Assembly: GCA_011037195.1 (NCBI GenBank)
Contig: JAAEAF010000630.1
Span: forward strand, 124,001-188,000
DNA length: 64,000 nt
Reading direction: 5' to 3'
DNA from: Triatoma infestans
Lineage: Eukaryota; Arthropoda; Insecta; Hemiptera; Reduviidae
Shown here piece after piece: positions 10,590 to 23,435 of this stretch. Numbering within the stretch: position 1 is the stretch's first letter; each line of letters opens with the position of its first letter. Both the position numbers and the translations under genes were made by a program. The notes under the pieces are model-generated. The model had not been told where the DNA came from. It worked only from the letters and a program-made list of their open reading frames with translations, and searched no databases.

Positions 10590-13235
10590 ACAACGGCCAA
10601 ACATAACTATTGTTTATATTAAAGCGATTACATTTTAGTAAAATCAGCAATAAACTTTCGGTCAACACCTATTAAGGATAAATCTGGTTTTTATGAAATA
10701 TTGAAATGTTCAAACACAACCAAATTTTACTGTCTATATGAAAATCTGACATTTAGTAAAAGAAATGATAATAGAGTTGAAGAAATCAAGTTTTATAACA
10801 TAAATCTTGCATGATCCTAATAGCAAACCAGATACAGATGAACAGACAAACTGAAATGGAACATTTCTCATTTAACTAGAAAAGGAAGATAGAATTGCCC
10901 GTGTTATTTATACAAGATTAACACAGCCCCTTTGATATTCAAGTCAGTCAGTGACAGGGTCAGAACAAAGGAACTTAATAGATCGAAATTCCAAGACAAA
11001 ATTAACACCAAACCCATCAAGTCTGAAATCTAGATAAATAACATCAACAAATCTTCATATCTTTAACGGTAAAAAAAATGAATCCATAAAAACTGATCAA
11101 AATCTAATCAATGGTTCTTTTTTCATTGATAAAATGATTAAGCAATTATAACAATAAAAAAAAAATGAATGAACAAAGATTTTTCCATTACACACATCAC
11201 TACCATCACTAATTCCAACAATATTTATTTGAACAAAGTTATATAAAAGAGAATATCATCAAACGTCACCACATATCCACATATTATCGATCGTAGAGGA
11301 CGCCATCTTGAAGGGAATATTGCTAGTAATGCGGGGGTGGTTGGAGTATGTCATGTTTGGTTCCACCCTCTTAGTAAGAATTTTTTGTGTGTGTTTTACT
11401 GAACATACCGCGGAATAAAACAAAAAAATTTTTTTTAAAAAAAGAAGGTTACTTTACAAAGTATTGTGTTGTATTTTCAGTTGATGTGATCTTCTGATAT
11501 TGTATTCATAAAGAACACAAGTAATTGCTGAACCTAGTAAAGTGGAAGAAGTGAGAAATTACCTCGAGGAAAGTTCAACATTACATTACGAAAAAATTAA
11601 ACCTTTATGCCACTGTTATTTAATCAATAAATTCGTGAATTACACTTAAATGTGAATGAATAAATACATATCTGTATTTAAGAATTTTCTTTTAACAGAG
11701 AGAGCTGTCAGTTATTGCGACCTATAAATATAATACAGAACTATACTCACACCAAAAGAAACATAAACTTAATAAATATAATTAAGACTTAGGTAAAATT
11801 GAAATAAATATGTAAAATTATGAATGAAATGAACAATCTAGCTGTGAATATTTCAACACTAAAGTAAGTAGCAGACACATTCATGACATGTCCATTACTC
11901 TGCATTGTCAAGATATTAACCACATTATCTTCATTTACCTCATTATAAAGAATTAAGTAATGCATTACCTGCCGGCGGACAACCAGGAAGACATTGTGGA
12001 GAGCCTCAGGCTAAAATTGCGTATTGTACAAAATTTCCTCAGATTTATTAAGTGTACGTTACCATACAAACAACTTAAAAACTTCATTACTCCAAAGATA
12101 AAGCTGCATTACTACTCTTTTCATTTTAATATGACAAAAAGATTTCTAAATGGAGCTCACTAATACTGAAAGATGAAATACACCCCTAAAAAAGAAGTGT
12201 ATCTGGAATTGAAAGCTCTATCTATGTAATAGCTAAAACACTTGAATATTCCATCCTCCCAGAACGTACCCCTGATGCATCTCAACTGTATCAGAGCTAG
12301 TAAAATAACGAATACCTCCAATAAATCCATCTCTAGCAACAGTGAATCCAAATATGTGAATTAGTAAACATTTCGAAACAATCTTGACTTGGAACCACCA
12401 ATCAGCACTTACACAAAAAATAGTTATAATTTCCTAGATATAAATCTATTGGTTTAATTTGCAACATTCTACTAGAAAAATTTGAATTTAGAGGTTTTCT
12501 TGGCTACCGAGGGTTTGTCTTAAATTTAAAGTGCCGATACAAAGCTTTGCTAAGGGTTGAGAAAGCGAGCCCTGTCAGTAAACAAGCATACCACTGTTAT
12601 AATGTAAAATTTTGCACGTTGCATCCATAACTGAATACATTCTTTCCTCGTATCGGAAAAATTCCTTTCCTGAAGATGTCCAAATGTCCCTTCCCCCTCC
12701 CACCAAGCCAGTAAGAAGAGCAAATCTTAGTGTTAGAGATCCCACTGACAAAGGCCGCTAATTAATAACAATGCTATCCCATAGGGATAAGTGGACCTGC
12801 CACTTCTTCGGGGAACTTGGTGTTCCTGCAGGTATTCCAGCCTATCAACGCTTATATTCAAACATTCGCACAGTATACAAGGCCTGCAAAAGTAGTTAGT
12901 TAAATAACGCAACAAGTAACGCTAATTGTATTTAACGAACCAATAGCAAACTCTAATCCATCACCACACACAATCACTCTATATGTCTGACATTAATAAC
13001 AATTTTAAAAGACTAACAATTAAAATTCTACTATTTAATCTGAATATTAATTCTTTACTTTCTCTTACAGCTGTATAAAGGATTGTATGGGATTAAATTT
13101 TCCCATACAAATGGACTTTTCATCGAAAGAAATGTTTTTAAGTTGTTCTGAGTTTGAAAAATTGTTTCTAGCTAGTTGTCTCTAAAACAAAAAACTGCAA
13201 AAAGCTCAAATTACTAGTAAATTAATTAAAAATTG
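10590..13235. other. AT-rich non-coding stretch
   Basis: No gene is supported. A CGCCATCTTGAAG word at 11301-11313 is a reverse-orientation YY1-like site next to a short GC-richer patch (11275-11370). The minus-strand frame at 12733-12915 and plus-strand frame at 11960-12163 show no recognisable domain. Confidence 0.35.
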
Positions 13236-13239
13236 ATTA

Positions 13240-13312
13240 CTGGCGATCCGTTTAGCTATCCGATGAGAGAAATTTCGGATAGCTCGGAATTTCGGATATG
13301 ATTATTACAAAT
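13240..13312. repeat. Possible pogo/Tigger-like transposon end
   Basis: A 9-bp stem, GCTATCCGA at 13255-13263 and TCGGATAGC at 13275-13283, is followed by TCGGAATTTCGGATAT. Alternating TATCCGA/TTCGGATA words are typical of terminal regions of pogo/Tigger elements in many invertebrates. No transposase or second end is visible, so this is only suggestive. Confidence 0.3.
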
Positions 13313-13949
13313 TTTCAGTTTTTCGCAATTTTCTGTAAAGTAAATTTGGCGTAATAAGATCCTAAATTTCAATGTCTATCTCATCTTTGTAAAATCTTTT
13401 TCTGAGAAAACTGATTTTCAGGAAATTTACAGAAGATTTTAAGTATTCCTTCAATGTGTCCTTTTTATATATTATGTTTATTATTAGTGTAACGTAAGGA
13501 AAAATTATTAAATGCATAGTAAAACTTCATGTTTATAGGAAATTTGGTAACTATTTTTTTTTCTTACCATCCACCAAAAAATAATCGATGAATTAGGTTC
13601 AACGTAAACTACATTTAAAAATATATTTAGGAAGATGATGTGAAGAGGAAAGAAAAAACGGCTCAACTAAATATTTAAAAGGTTCTGTATTAATACAAAT
13701 CCGACAAAAACTTCTTAAATGCACAGATTAATAATAGAACTAGAATCATGCAAAATAAGAATAAAGACTAAATTTACAATTTAGAAATAAGAAAACAAAA
13801 AAAGGTTGCCACTGATCAATAACGATCAAACATTTTATAGTAGAATTAAAGAGACCCTTATCACTAATTTGAGAGGTAAAACCATGTTTGAGGTCATCAT
13901 GTTGTAAGCAGAACAGAAAAGAGTAGCATGATAAAGATAGTGTGGTATG

Positions 13950-14453
13950 TTACTGGACCAAGTAGGTGTCTATAAATATTTAGGAATTCTAATTAGCTCA
14001 AACGGGACGATTAAAAACGAGCTAAATTCATCGAGGTGTGCGCACTCTCAAAACACTTAATTATGGATGTGAGTTTTGGTCCCATACGAAAAGTTGTATA
14101 AACCACATCCAAGTGGCGGAAATGAGACACGTCCGAAGAGTGAAGTTATGACAAGAAGAAACCACGTAATGGACACTACCCTTAGAAGTAATCTGGGTTG
14201 TGAAGAAAATGTTGCGCGTACTCAACTAAGACGGTTTGAATATTTAACATGGGTAGACAATATAAAACATCCAATACGTACCTACGAAGCCAGGTGTACT
14301 GGTAAGAGACCAAAGAGGAAGAAGAATCATTATATGGTCAGACATGCAATGGAATACCTCAGAGAAACTGACTTGAAAATTAGCAGAGTTAGAAACGGAT
14401 GGCGATTCCTTTCTAAATCCTCTGCAGTGAAAGGTAGAAGAGGAAGAGATTAA
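13950..14453 (+). pseudogene. LINE reverse transcriptase C-terminal relic
   Basis: One frame reads through 13950-14453, interrupted by TAA at 14058 and TGA at 14070. It begins with VGVYKYLGILISSNGTIKNE (13965 onward), matching the end of the non-LTR RT domain (pattern YLG..IS.DG...EI). After the stops comes an Arg/Lys-rich tail: RRFEYLTWVDNIKHPIRTYE, then ARCTGKRPKRKK, then an RxGWRFLS ending. This matches the post-RT segment of many LINEs (R-L-WFGH-V-RM..R.P...EAR..GKR.RGRP...W....DR..W). Upstream RT motifs, endonuclease and poly-A end are not recognisable. It is a dead 5-prime-truncated copy. The clade is not resolved. Confidence 0.75.
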
Positions 14454-14459
14454 GTATTT

Positions 14460-16065
14460 AAGCAAGTAAAGCTCTTACTTGTTATTGGCTAATCTAGATC
14501 AGTTAAACTTTCCATAAATCTAAAAAATAAAGAAAAAAGTTGGATATCTTAATTTCGAATTTAGGTCACATAATAGCTTAGAAAAACTAAGGTAAGGAAT
14601 TCAGTTAAAAAAAAAAACATACAACTTTGAATGATGAATAGAAAATGGATCATTTTATTATCACAAAAAGGACCGGTTTTTGGTCGTTTGTCCATCTGAG
14701 ATGAACGATGTGGAAGAACATTGACTATCATTATAAAGCAAAATCAGAATATTGTGACTTTTAGGTTGAGTTGTGCTAGACGACGAGCTGACATTGTTTA
14801 TAACAAAAAGGCATCCAGAAAAATGGGCAACGGCCGAAATCGGTCAATGATCATGAAATGAACCATCATTGAAAAAAAAGTCTCCGAAAAACAGAAAGTT
14901 GGAAAAGCAACGGTTTGATTAAGAAAACTGAAATTTCGAATGGGAAATATTGAGTGCAGAATACATCTTGAGTTGCAATGGGGCTTTTCACACTTTTAAA
15001 CAATATTTTAACATCATTAAACACTCAGTGAGAAGCTCCTATACTAAGATGGCTATCACTCTTGAAGCATAAAGTAATAACGAATGAAAAAGTCTTCATT
15101 AAATAAAAAGAAAGAAAAGAAAATCATTATTTTTCTAAAGGAAAAGTGAAAAAACAAGAAGAAAAGACAAATTCACAGACACTTGTTTACTTAAAAAAAA
15201 AAAAACAACATACAACCTGGATGGTCTAAGTCCAAGACATCATTTCACTTCCGTGTGACAAACTGAACTGAACTGGTTATATGCAAAGGCCCGATTATAA
15301 AAACCAATTTTGCTGGTTTAACAGATGCTATGCAGATGAAGCCAAAGGGTTAATAATAATATGAAAAGGAAAAAGAAGAAAAAGAGTTAATCGAAGAGTG
15401 GGGATTGTGTGTGTGTATGTGTGTGCGTGTTTGTGTGTGTGTGACGGAAGGGAACTGGGAATTTTTATACCTGAGAATATCCCCCACCATAACTATCGCC
15501 GAGCTAAGTAATTCTGTGTGAGAGTGGGGCATTTTTACCAATAAATCTAACAACAGAGGCTATTAAAATAACAAACAGAACCTGATTTAAATAGGGAAGG
15601 TAATTTTTTTACAAAGCATAAAGTAGTAGTGTCTGTTGAGAGAGAGGGGGGAGTAACAGAGAGAGAGCGAATGAACACGGTACAGATACTATTTGAAAAA
15701 AGTGACAGTAAATCCTTTAACATCAAGTGTGTGTATATATATTTGTGTGCTAGACACAAATAATAACCCTACTTGTAAACGCCAATTGTGAGCAAAGCAC
15801 AATGATGGGACCATGTACAACAGATCTCACCCTAGCGACGAATTCACACCCAACAACACATAGCGTTTTATGCTTATTATCATCTAACTATTCACATTTC
15901 AAGGAAATAAGATTGGATTGTCAGACAGTAGAAAAGGTCGGTCACGCGGCCCCCGTCCCTTTTCATTTCGGCAAAATTTAGTAGAAAATTTTTGTATTGT
16001 GTCGTTTAATAAATAAGATGTTTTTTTTCTGAAGGGAGGGAGAAACAATAATCAGTTCTCTTCTT
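14460..16065. other. AT-rich interval with GT microsatellite
   Basis: No gene is supported. It contains an interrupted GT run at 15405-15443 and a TA run near 15732. The short minus-strand frames near 15350-15760 are translations of these simple repeats. Confidence 0.4.
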
Positions 16066-16074
16066 ATTATCTCT

Positions 16075-16530
16075 TATTGCTAGAAGAATTACGATAATGC
16101 CAAAAAATTGAAATTACGATAACGGAAAAATTTCACCGGAAATACATGTTTTGAGGTGCCCTGAGTACGAAAAAAGTGTTTTTATCAAATGGTGTGTGTG
16201 AACAAAATATCTCAAAAAAGAAAAATTGTCGGAAACTCAAACATGGTTGTTGCGGTTGGGTCCGCAGAACTTCCGGCAGAGTATTCCGTTTACTTATAAC
16301 AACCCGTCGGGCAAAATTAAATTTATTTTTTTTCAGTTTTTTATGATTTTCTCGAAATCGGCTCTAACGATTTTCTTTAAACTTCGTGTAGGTACTATCT
16401 ACACACAAGTACCTACCACTTACATTTGTACCATTTTCCCGGGAAAAATGATTTTTTGGTGGACTGTCTGGGGGAATAGTAGTTCATTCAAAGTTCCACT
16501 TCAGTTCAATGTGTGGTGCTTACCAGTATA
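16075..16530 (-). repeat. Family A copy, reverse
   Basis: On the plus strand the modules run TTTCACCGGAAATACATG, TTTTGAGGTGCCCTGAGTAC, a short GT run (16192-16199), CAAAATATCTCAAAAAAG, the second CCGGCAGAG variant, CGATTTTCTTTAAACTTCG and CCCGGGAAAAATGATTTTTTG. This is the reverse complement of the forward copies and one of the better preserved. Outer terminal repeats are not evident. Confidence 0.7.
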
Positions 16531-16539
16531 TTTTTGTTT

Positions 16540-18290
16540 TTAAATTTTTGGGTGCATGAATTTCTAGGGATATTAGTGATGGGATGGCGTTCAACTCTCA
16601 AGCCTTTTGATGATTTCGGCAGTATGGGGCGACGTTAGAGAGAAGCGCATTCTAAGACGGCCCTTAAACAGCATAAAACTGCATCACCTTCTTCTAAATC
16701 TTCGCGTGCCTGAAAATAAATCCTAAAGCCATGCAAAGTCTTTACGCATACGTAATCCAAATGTAGTTCAAAGGATCGAAATCCATTAAATGATTAAACC
16801 TCAATCAATTATCATTACTATTTTATAATTAAAACGTATGTTAAAACTTTATCAAGAAATAGATTCTAATTTTAAATATAAACAAAAATAAAACGCGTTA
16901 CACTTCAACCAATAAAAATTCCTCTCCATACAACCCATAAAAAATCCGTTAATGATGCTGGCACGTATTTAATAGCGTAGTTTAAAAAAACGAATGCTTA
17001 ATAAATATATTAAATGTTTCTGTAAAATATTTTAAAAAAAAAAACTGAAAGATGGAATGAACAACCGTAAAATCGTTGAGAAAAGTGTTGAAGATTTAGC
17101 TCTATTCTATAGTCTTACAACGATTACTACTATCGTATAAATGACAAAAATCACTTTCGAATGTTACCACTATCTTTGAAATCGCGGAAAAAAATGGACC
17201 AATATCATGCATCAAATTACCGAAACTCATCATTTAAAAGAAAAAAAACAATAACAACAGATAATTCAAATTATTTTTTTTGAAGGAATAAACAAAAAAA
17301 ATAAGAAACATCCAACATCACGGTTACCGTGATGAGAGTGAAAGAGACATGCAGACAGAAAGGTTGGGTAACATCATCGGAAGAATTCTATTGTTATACA
17401 AAGAATACCTGCTGTAAATTGAAAGGGTTACACATATCTTCCTTTACCTGTATAGGTATTGTTAAATATTGTATATATATATATATATAGAAAGGGGGGT
17501 TCGGAGGGGGCATTATATGATAAAGAAGAAAAGGGTTATGATGATGCAAAAATAGGAAGGGGTGAACAGCATCTTCCATATTCATAATTATGGGCTCTTT
17601 GTTATATATATATAGTGTGTGTGTGTGTGTGTATGTGTGTGGATCAGCTCATCCCATGAGAAAACTTACCGTTATATTATTCACCTATATTATAATATAT
17701 AACTAATGACGTTTCACATTTATATCCTGTCCAACGTCGTTATTTTGTTACAATACTTACACACAGTTCTTAAATTACCTTGGAGTTCTGGCATTTACAA
17801 ATAAAAATATTCTTACTTTTTACCTTCGACAATAAAAAGAATATAATAATATAATAAGCATTTTATTTCTAAGATATTCAAATTTCTATTTCTAGATTCC
17901 AATGTTTAAGTGTATTGTTAATTAATGAAGTATATTGTTAATTAACAAAATATCGATGCTTATAATAAGAGTGTCCGCTGAATCGACGAAGTTGACGAAG
18001 CCTGTTTGTTGTGTAGTTTCCAATCAAAAGAAGCTCTGTTAATCACTCTATTATGATAATTTAATTTTACAAACCAGATAAATTTCCAAAGTATAGAAAT
18101 AATAAAACATAGATTTTACATTTAAAGAACACCATAAAAAAAAATAAGAAACCTAAATATTTGAATGAAGAAACCTTGTTCTCTGAGTCCGTGAAAGCAA
18201 CTAGAGAAAAAGAAGACCTCAGCTTTTTCGTTTCAAATACAACTTAAAGCTTCCAAAATCTAAAGTTTTTCGATCTTCACAGATATAAAC
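16540..18290. other. AT-rich interval with TA and GT microsatellites
   Basis: No gene is supported. TA runs lie at 17471-17489 and 17603-17614, followed immediately by a GT run at 17615-17641. ATTAATTAACA-type words near 17930 are low complexity. Confidence 0.4.
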
Positions 18291-18293
18291 TTT

Positions 18294-18833
18294 TCTGGTG
18301 TGAAACATTACCACGACCAAACTCTTACCTCATTTCTTGTAATTTCAATTTTCCTCAAATTTGGAATCGTTATTAAGCATGGGTATTTAGAATTTTAACT
18401 TCAATGAAAATTAATGAAAACCTTTTTAAAAGAAAATTTTGAAAAACTAAGAAACCTATTTGTTGAAGTTGCCCTTTTGGTCAAATAATGTTCAGCAAAC
18501 TTGAAAATTCTAGCTATGCATTCAATGAACTTCTTAAATAATATAGGTTGTGAAACTTTACTTTACTGAAGTAGCATTTTAGAAACAAAGTTTAATTCCA
18601 TTTTCTCCCAGAACACTTCAAAAAATCAACCTTCTTGAGGAAAAAAGCTTCAAACATCACTGATAGTACTCGTAAACAACAGTGTAATCAGTTTTGCAAC
18701 TTTTCGTTTTTGCGCTTTATTGCACATACATCGTACTTTATCTAAAAACAGTATATTCAGATTCAGGGAACTTGTGTTTCCGGTAAAATTCTCGGTTCGA
18801 AAATATTACACATCTGCAACAAGAGAAAGTAAT
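18294..18833 (+). mobile_element. Family A element, forward, both ends visible
   Basis: It starts with the terminal motif TCTGGTGTGAAACATTA (18294-18310). Internal debris carries TTTCTCCCAGAACACTTC. It ends with TTTCGTTTTTGCGC, ACATACATCG, ATTCAGGGAACTTGTGTTTC, CGGTAAAATTCTCGG and AGAGAAAGTAATGC. At about 540 bp it is one of the few copies where both the 5-prime terminal repeat and the GAGAAAGTA side are seen. Strongly diverged. Confidence 0.55.
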
Positions 18834-18839
18834 GCTTAG

Positions 18840-19495
18840 GTTGGAAAATTAAACATAACTGATGCCGTGAAATATAATTTCTTTTTGAATTTTTTACAGA
18901 AGATAGATCCGTTAATTACTATAACAATTTAGTTTGAATATAAAGTTTTGATTTATTTATCGCTCGCATAATGAAATCATATATTTAATGTCTACAGACT
19001 GAAATTCTCTATAATAAAAAACACAATTCTTAAACATTAAAAAAAGAAATATTTCTATGAAAAATCTGCGGATGATCTAACTAATAACAGGGACTGTTAA
19101 AGAAACTGTTTTATCTAACGTCATTGATCCCAGTGCTGAAAACCCACGATCACCAGGTAACCCAAGCAATTTTCCTTAAATGTTATCATTTATCTCGGCT
19201 ATTATCGTTAATAAAAATGTTTATGTCTCTGTCATTTTCCCATCTAATAGACGATAATGTTGATAAGAGATGTTAACAGTAAATATTACTTTTGTGTGTG
19301 TGTGTGTTTGTGATAATAAGAAAGTAAAGTGGCATAAAATGTTCCACATAAAAAAAACGCTTTGAAAGCAACTTAAAATAAAATATACGTTAACGCTTAT
19401 CCTTTCACACGGATTGCAAATTTGATATTCGTCAAGATATTTTACGATAAAGCGATAGAGATTCAATGAAAATAATGAAGAACAGATTTTTCTTA
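18840..19495. other. AT-rich interval
   Basis: Nothing is supported except a short GT run at 19294-19309 in the plus strand. Confidence 0.35.
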
Positions 19496-19499
19496 ATTC

Positions 19500-20445
19500 G
19501 CCATTTTTACTTTCTCTTATTGCTTAAAGGAAATATTGCAAGCCTATCAAATTTCCAAAATTGAGTTTTCACCGGAACTAGATATCTGGTCCTCGTAATA
19601 ATAATAATAAAAAAATTAATTGAAAAAATTGCCATTTAAATGGCAAATTTCTTCAAATTTTTAATTTTTTTTTTTAAATATTTGCTTATCTTCAATTTTA
19701 TATTAAACTTAATAAAATGACTTTTTTTTGAGGAAACTCATTCAGAACTTTTTTCAATGAACATTCTCGAAAAAAAAATACAAAGAAATGTGATAGGTAT
19801 CTGTATTCATTGTTAGTATATCAAATTTAAAGACACCCCTCGGTGAAAAACGCAGACAAAATTTAAAAAAATATTGTTCAGTAAAAACGCACTTCCAATC
19901 AACCGATTTTTTTCAAAGTTTTGGCAAAATATTTAATTGTAATTAATATTATTTAGATGATAAAATTGTATATTAAAACTGTAATAGCACGTAATAAGTA
20001 AACATAACCCCACCACTCATTCAAAAGCAGCCTTAAATGAATGTTCCCAAAGAAATGTTTCAGATAAAAATTGTAGCTCTTATTATATTTAATTGATATA
20101 CCAAGTTTAAAGAAAATTGTTGGAGCCATTTTCGATAAAAAAACAAAAAAGTGAAAAAAAAAACAAAAAACATTCAATTAAGTGGTACTTCCGGTTGAGA
20201 AATTTTGACAGACAACTTATTGTCGGATCCCATGGTAATACCTAAACGGAGTTTAAACTTTTTACGATTTTTCGTTTTTGAGCTATACTGTTCACATACA
20301 CACAACACACACACAGACCATTCTCTAAATAGCACTTTTTGGACACAGAGGACCTAAAAAACGTGTATTTCCGGTGAAAACTCGATATCAACACGATTTG
20401 ATTACAATACTTCCGTTTACTAGAAGTAAGAGAAAGTAAAAGAAT
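19500..20445. repeat. Family A composite: short reverse plus long forward copy
   Basis: A reverse piece at about 19505-19600 (CTTTCTCTTATTGCTTAAAG, TTGAGTTTTCACCGGAAC) is followed by a long forward copy from about 19740. The forward copy contains the module with TTTAAAGAAAATTGTTGGAG twice in diverged form, then GGTACTTCCGGTTGAG, TTGTCGGATCCCATGG, TTTTTCGTTTTTGAGC, a CA run (20296-20317), ACGTGTATTTCCGGTGAAAA and GTAAGAGAAAGTAAAAG. The forward part is among the least diverged in the window and is a good reference copy. Confidence 0.7.
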
Positions 20446-20529
20446 CCTCAGAATATGGGCTATCTGTTTATGCATGAGAAACAACAGTAATCTTCTTTAG
20501 GGCACCATCATTTCATCTGACACTAACTT

Positions 20530-20730
20530 TAGGCAAAATTCATCAACCAGAAGTGCGGTTTTTCATATATTCTTAAAAAGTCTCCAACAATTTTCATTAA
20601 ACTTCGTATAACATCTAATATACGTAAATGAATAGTAACTTTATTTGAACCATTGTTTCAGAAAAATTGATTCTTTTGGGGTTTTGGGGGAGCTACAGCA
20701 ATAAGCTCTCCACTTTGCTAAAAGAAGTTG
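20530..20730 (-). repeat. Family A fragment, reverse
   Basis: The plus strand shows CAACCAGAAGTGCGG, CTCCAACAATTTTCATTAAA, CTTCGTATAACATCTAATAT and CAGAAAAATTGATTCTTTTG. This matches the central module of family A in reverse orientation. The frame at 20667-20891 overlaps it and is not called as a protein. Confidence 0.6.
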
Positions 20731-20989
20731 GTGAAATGCCTTTATCGATAATGATTAAATTATTGTTCAAATCAAGTCCGATAAGCAATCAATTTTGCAA
20801 TCTTTCAGTAAAAGTTCTTATTACAACTTATTGGCTGAAGAAAATTTCTCCCTTTTTAGTAAACAGTACTGTCCCCCGTAGCCAGATATAGTGATATAGC
20901 CCCAACATACATGAAACAATTTTTTATAATCTTATAACGGCCCTTCATATAGAAATTTTACCTGACCATAGGGAAAACCTCATACTCTA

Positions 20990-21290
20990 TTCCTAATTTA
21001 ATACTTAAAGTTAATTGCCAAAAATGTAGAGATTACTATAGATTGTATACTGATGGGTCAAAATTAAATAATCAAACAGGTGCGGCTTTTTACGATCCCC
21101 AGCTTAACTTTTTTGCAACATGACAATGCACAGTGTATAAGGCAGAATTGCTAGCCATAAAAGAAGCATTATTACTACATAAAACATATTAATATATCAA
21201 TTCATAAAATGTATGTAATTTACACGTACAGTAATAGTTGAGTGCAAAAGTTCATGAATATTAAATTATCCAATAAACAAATCCTATGTA
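20990..21290 (+). pseudogene. LINE RNase H domain relic
   Basis: The reading frame gives RLYTDGSKLNNQTGAAFYDP from 21040, the canonical first catalytic segment of LINE RNase H (YTDGS). After an in-frame TGA it continues QCTVYKAELLAIKEALLLH, matching the Glu-bearing helix (F.AEL.AI..AL). After a +1 shift, VIYTYSNS near 21215 corresponds to the second Asp strand (IYTDS.S), with Asp replaced by Tyr, followed by another stop. Upstream 20870-20990 may be diverged RT-RNase H linker. The element is of the RNase H-bearing jockey/I-like type. Clearly non-functional. Confidence 0.8.
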
Positions 21291-21299
21291 GTTTTGGAA

Positions 21300-21730
21300 A
21301 TTCTAGAAATATACATTATAATATTGTATAATGACTTGTGAATTGTTTTGTACAATTTTCGGACAATTACTTTCATCACTATCGGACACAAGTGAGTAAA
21401 ACTGAATTCAAATCTATAACAGATTTACTGTCTTGTCAAATAAAAGTTTTCTCTAATTTAAATGTATTATGGGAAGGTCATTTTTCAGGAAGGTAATTAC
21501 GCAATCATTATAAACGTAAACTGCATTTTGATCAGTTGCAGATTTCCAAATAATATTTAAATATCGATTTAATAATTAGTTAAATATGTGATAGTTCATG
21601 CGCAGATGTTCACAAATAACTTTAATTAATGCAAGCGCATGCACTAAACAGTCGGCCCACTGTCAGTAACCATTTGATAAAAACTTTGCCAGCCTATATT
21701 TGTATTAATTTTGTCTTCTTCCTTTTTATT
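21300..21730. other. AT-rich interval, possibly LINE tail
   Basis: A run reading ITDLLSCQIKVFSNLNVLWE (about 21414-21475) could be the post-RNase H tail of the LINE relic just upstream, but it is too diverged to be sure. Nothing else is recognised. Confidence 0.3.
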
Positions 21731-21734
21731 TATT

Positions 21735-21850
21735 TACTTTCTCTAACAACTGTTAGAGGAAGTTGTAATCGTGTCAAATTTTCGATATCAACTTTTTAAC
21801 CGGAAATACACGTTTTGAAGTGATTTTTGTTTGAAAATATCTTAAAAGCC
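21735..21850 (-). repeat. Family A fragment, reverse
   Basis: ACTTTCTCTAACAACTGTTA is followed by AATCGTGTCAAATTTTCGAT, AACCGGAAATACACGTTTTG and GAAAATATCTTAAA. This is the reverse complement of the 3-prime end of the forward copies. Confidence 0.65.
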
Positions 21851-21859
21851 ATTTTTTAA

Positions 21860-22650
21860 TTTTTAATAATTATTTAATATTTAAAATATAAACAGCGAGC
21901 AGCAGAAGTACCGAGTTGGTGTGCATGTCAGCGATCGGCGCCCCCTCCCACTTGCACCCTTGCAGTTTAGTAAGTATGGTGCTATTGTTACAATAAAAAA
22001 AAAAAAAATTCCATAATATGCAGCTCATTAACCGGTTTACCCATTATAATAATAGAATGGGACATAAGCCTTTTCTAACTTGCGGTATTACTATAACACG
22101 CAGTTCTATACATACGTATACACACACTTACACACACATCTACACATGGCCTATAAACACATTCTTTACTTCCTAGAGTATATATACACTATAAAACCCG
22201 TCGTTAACCATTCTACCGTAAAATATAATTTATAAGCAGTCTGTATGTGTATATATATAGTGTAACCCTTTTTTTTTTAACTCTTTTGTGCATATTTTTA
22301 ACAGAAGACAGAGATAGAGTGAGAGAGCTAACAGTATGTAGTAAATGCAGTATGTCTCGTCGTAATATTACTTCCTATCCTCCAACATGTACATACATGT
22401 ATCCATGATGCTACACTACCCACTTTCTGGGAAACATCTGTCGTGTTTTATTATATGTAATTTTTACTAAACATATCATAACATTTTGCGCTATGGAAAT
22501 TATTTGAATATTAATTACAAAAGTAATTATTGGCTAATTATAATTATCTGTTCTTTACGTAAATATTGAAATATGAGTTTCCCACAAAAGTCATACATAT
22601 TTTGAAGATCCTAGATTTTGTATTTTTTTATTTTTACTTTTATAATGTTG
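21860..22650. other. AT-rich interval with a small GC-rich patch
   Basis: A CpG-containing patch lies at about 21893-21970 (around GCGATCGGCGCCCCCTCCC). The rest is TA/CA-rich low-complexity sequence without a supported gene. Confidence 0.35.
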
Positions 22651-22654
22651 TATT

Positions 22655-22747
22655 TAAATTATCGAAAATTTGAATTTAGTTTTCACTGAAATTAAGTGTT
22701 TTGTGATCACCAGAGTACGAAAAAAGTGATTTTAGACAATGATCTGC

Positions 22748-22781
<34 letters not shown>

Positions 22782-22790
22782 AGAATCCAT
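22655..22790 (-). repeat. Family A fragment with TA/TG microsatellite
   Basis: TTATCGAAAATTTGAATTTAG, TCACCAGAGTACGAAAAAAG and TGATTTTAGACAATG match family A in reverse. The microsatellite position is occupied by a compound TA-then-TG run (22747-22781) instead of pure GT. Confidence 0.65.
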
Positions 22791-22799
22791 TGTTGAGAA

Positions 22800-23430
22800 A
22801 TTAGGAAATTATTTAATAAAAATTAGGACTTATATATATATATATATATGTAATTGATATATGATAAATATAGATTATCTTACAAGAAAACGTCTTTACT
22901 AAAATTTTTGAAGAAACTATAATAGACAAATTTCCAGCAAATTTCGATACTAATATATTATTATTCCATCACAATATATTTATACAACATAAAATGTAAT
23001 ACAAAGGAAATTTTGAGAACATTTTCCAAAGATACATTGTGATAATTTCAATAGAAAATAAAATTCTTAGCTCAACAAAAACATAACATCCTTAAGCCTT
23101 CATATTTCGCTACAAATGAATATGACAAATATTATAAAAAGGAGAATAATATTTCATCAGGTCTCCTTCCAGAACCATCAGCCGCTTTTCTACCGTAGAT
23201 GTTATATTGCGAGTAAACATTTTTCGAAATAACCAGCCCCTATACCGGGTTACATAACGAGTTAAAATAATGGAAACTTCCGTCAAATAGCAGATATACC
23301 GGCTGGGTTATTGCTAAAGTTCTGGGAATGCCTCCGTCAATTGAAACTGGAACCCTGCGATAGTACACAGGTTTTCTGGACCTGGCTCTGTTTTTTGCGG
23401 TACCTGGTAGCCCGCATTGGAGTATTATTG
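22800..23430. other. AT-rich interval upstream of a mariner relic
   Basis: A TA run at about 22832-22850 is present. The section from 23160 to 23430 is less AT-rich and may hold further diverged mariner sequence, but I could not align it. Confidence 0.3.
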
Positions 23431-23435
23431 ACGCA

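Noticed and set aside
12733..12915. Minus-strand frame with RLEYLQEHQVPRRSGRSTYP
   Set aside because: It looked protein-like, but I could place it in no family and nothing nearby supports a gene; left as unassigned.
16226..16543. 105-codon plus-strand frame
   Set aside because: It lies entirely in a family A copy; the same sequence in other copies is full of stops, so it is a chance frame.
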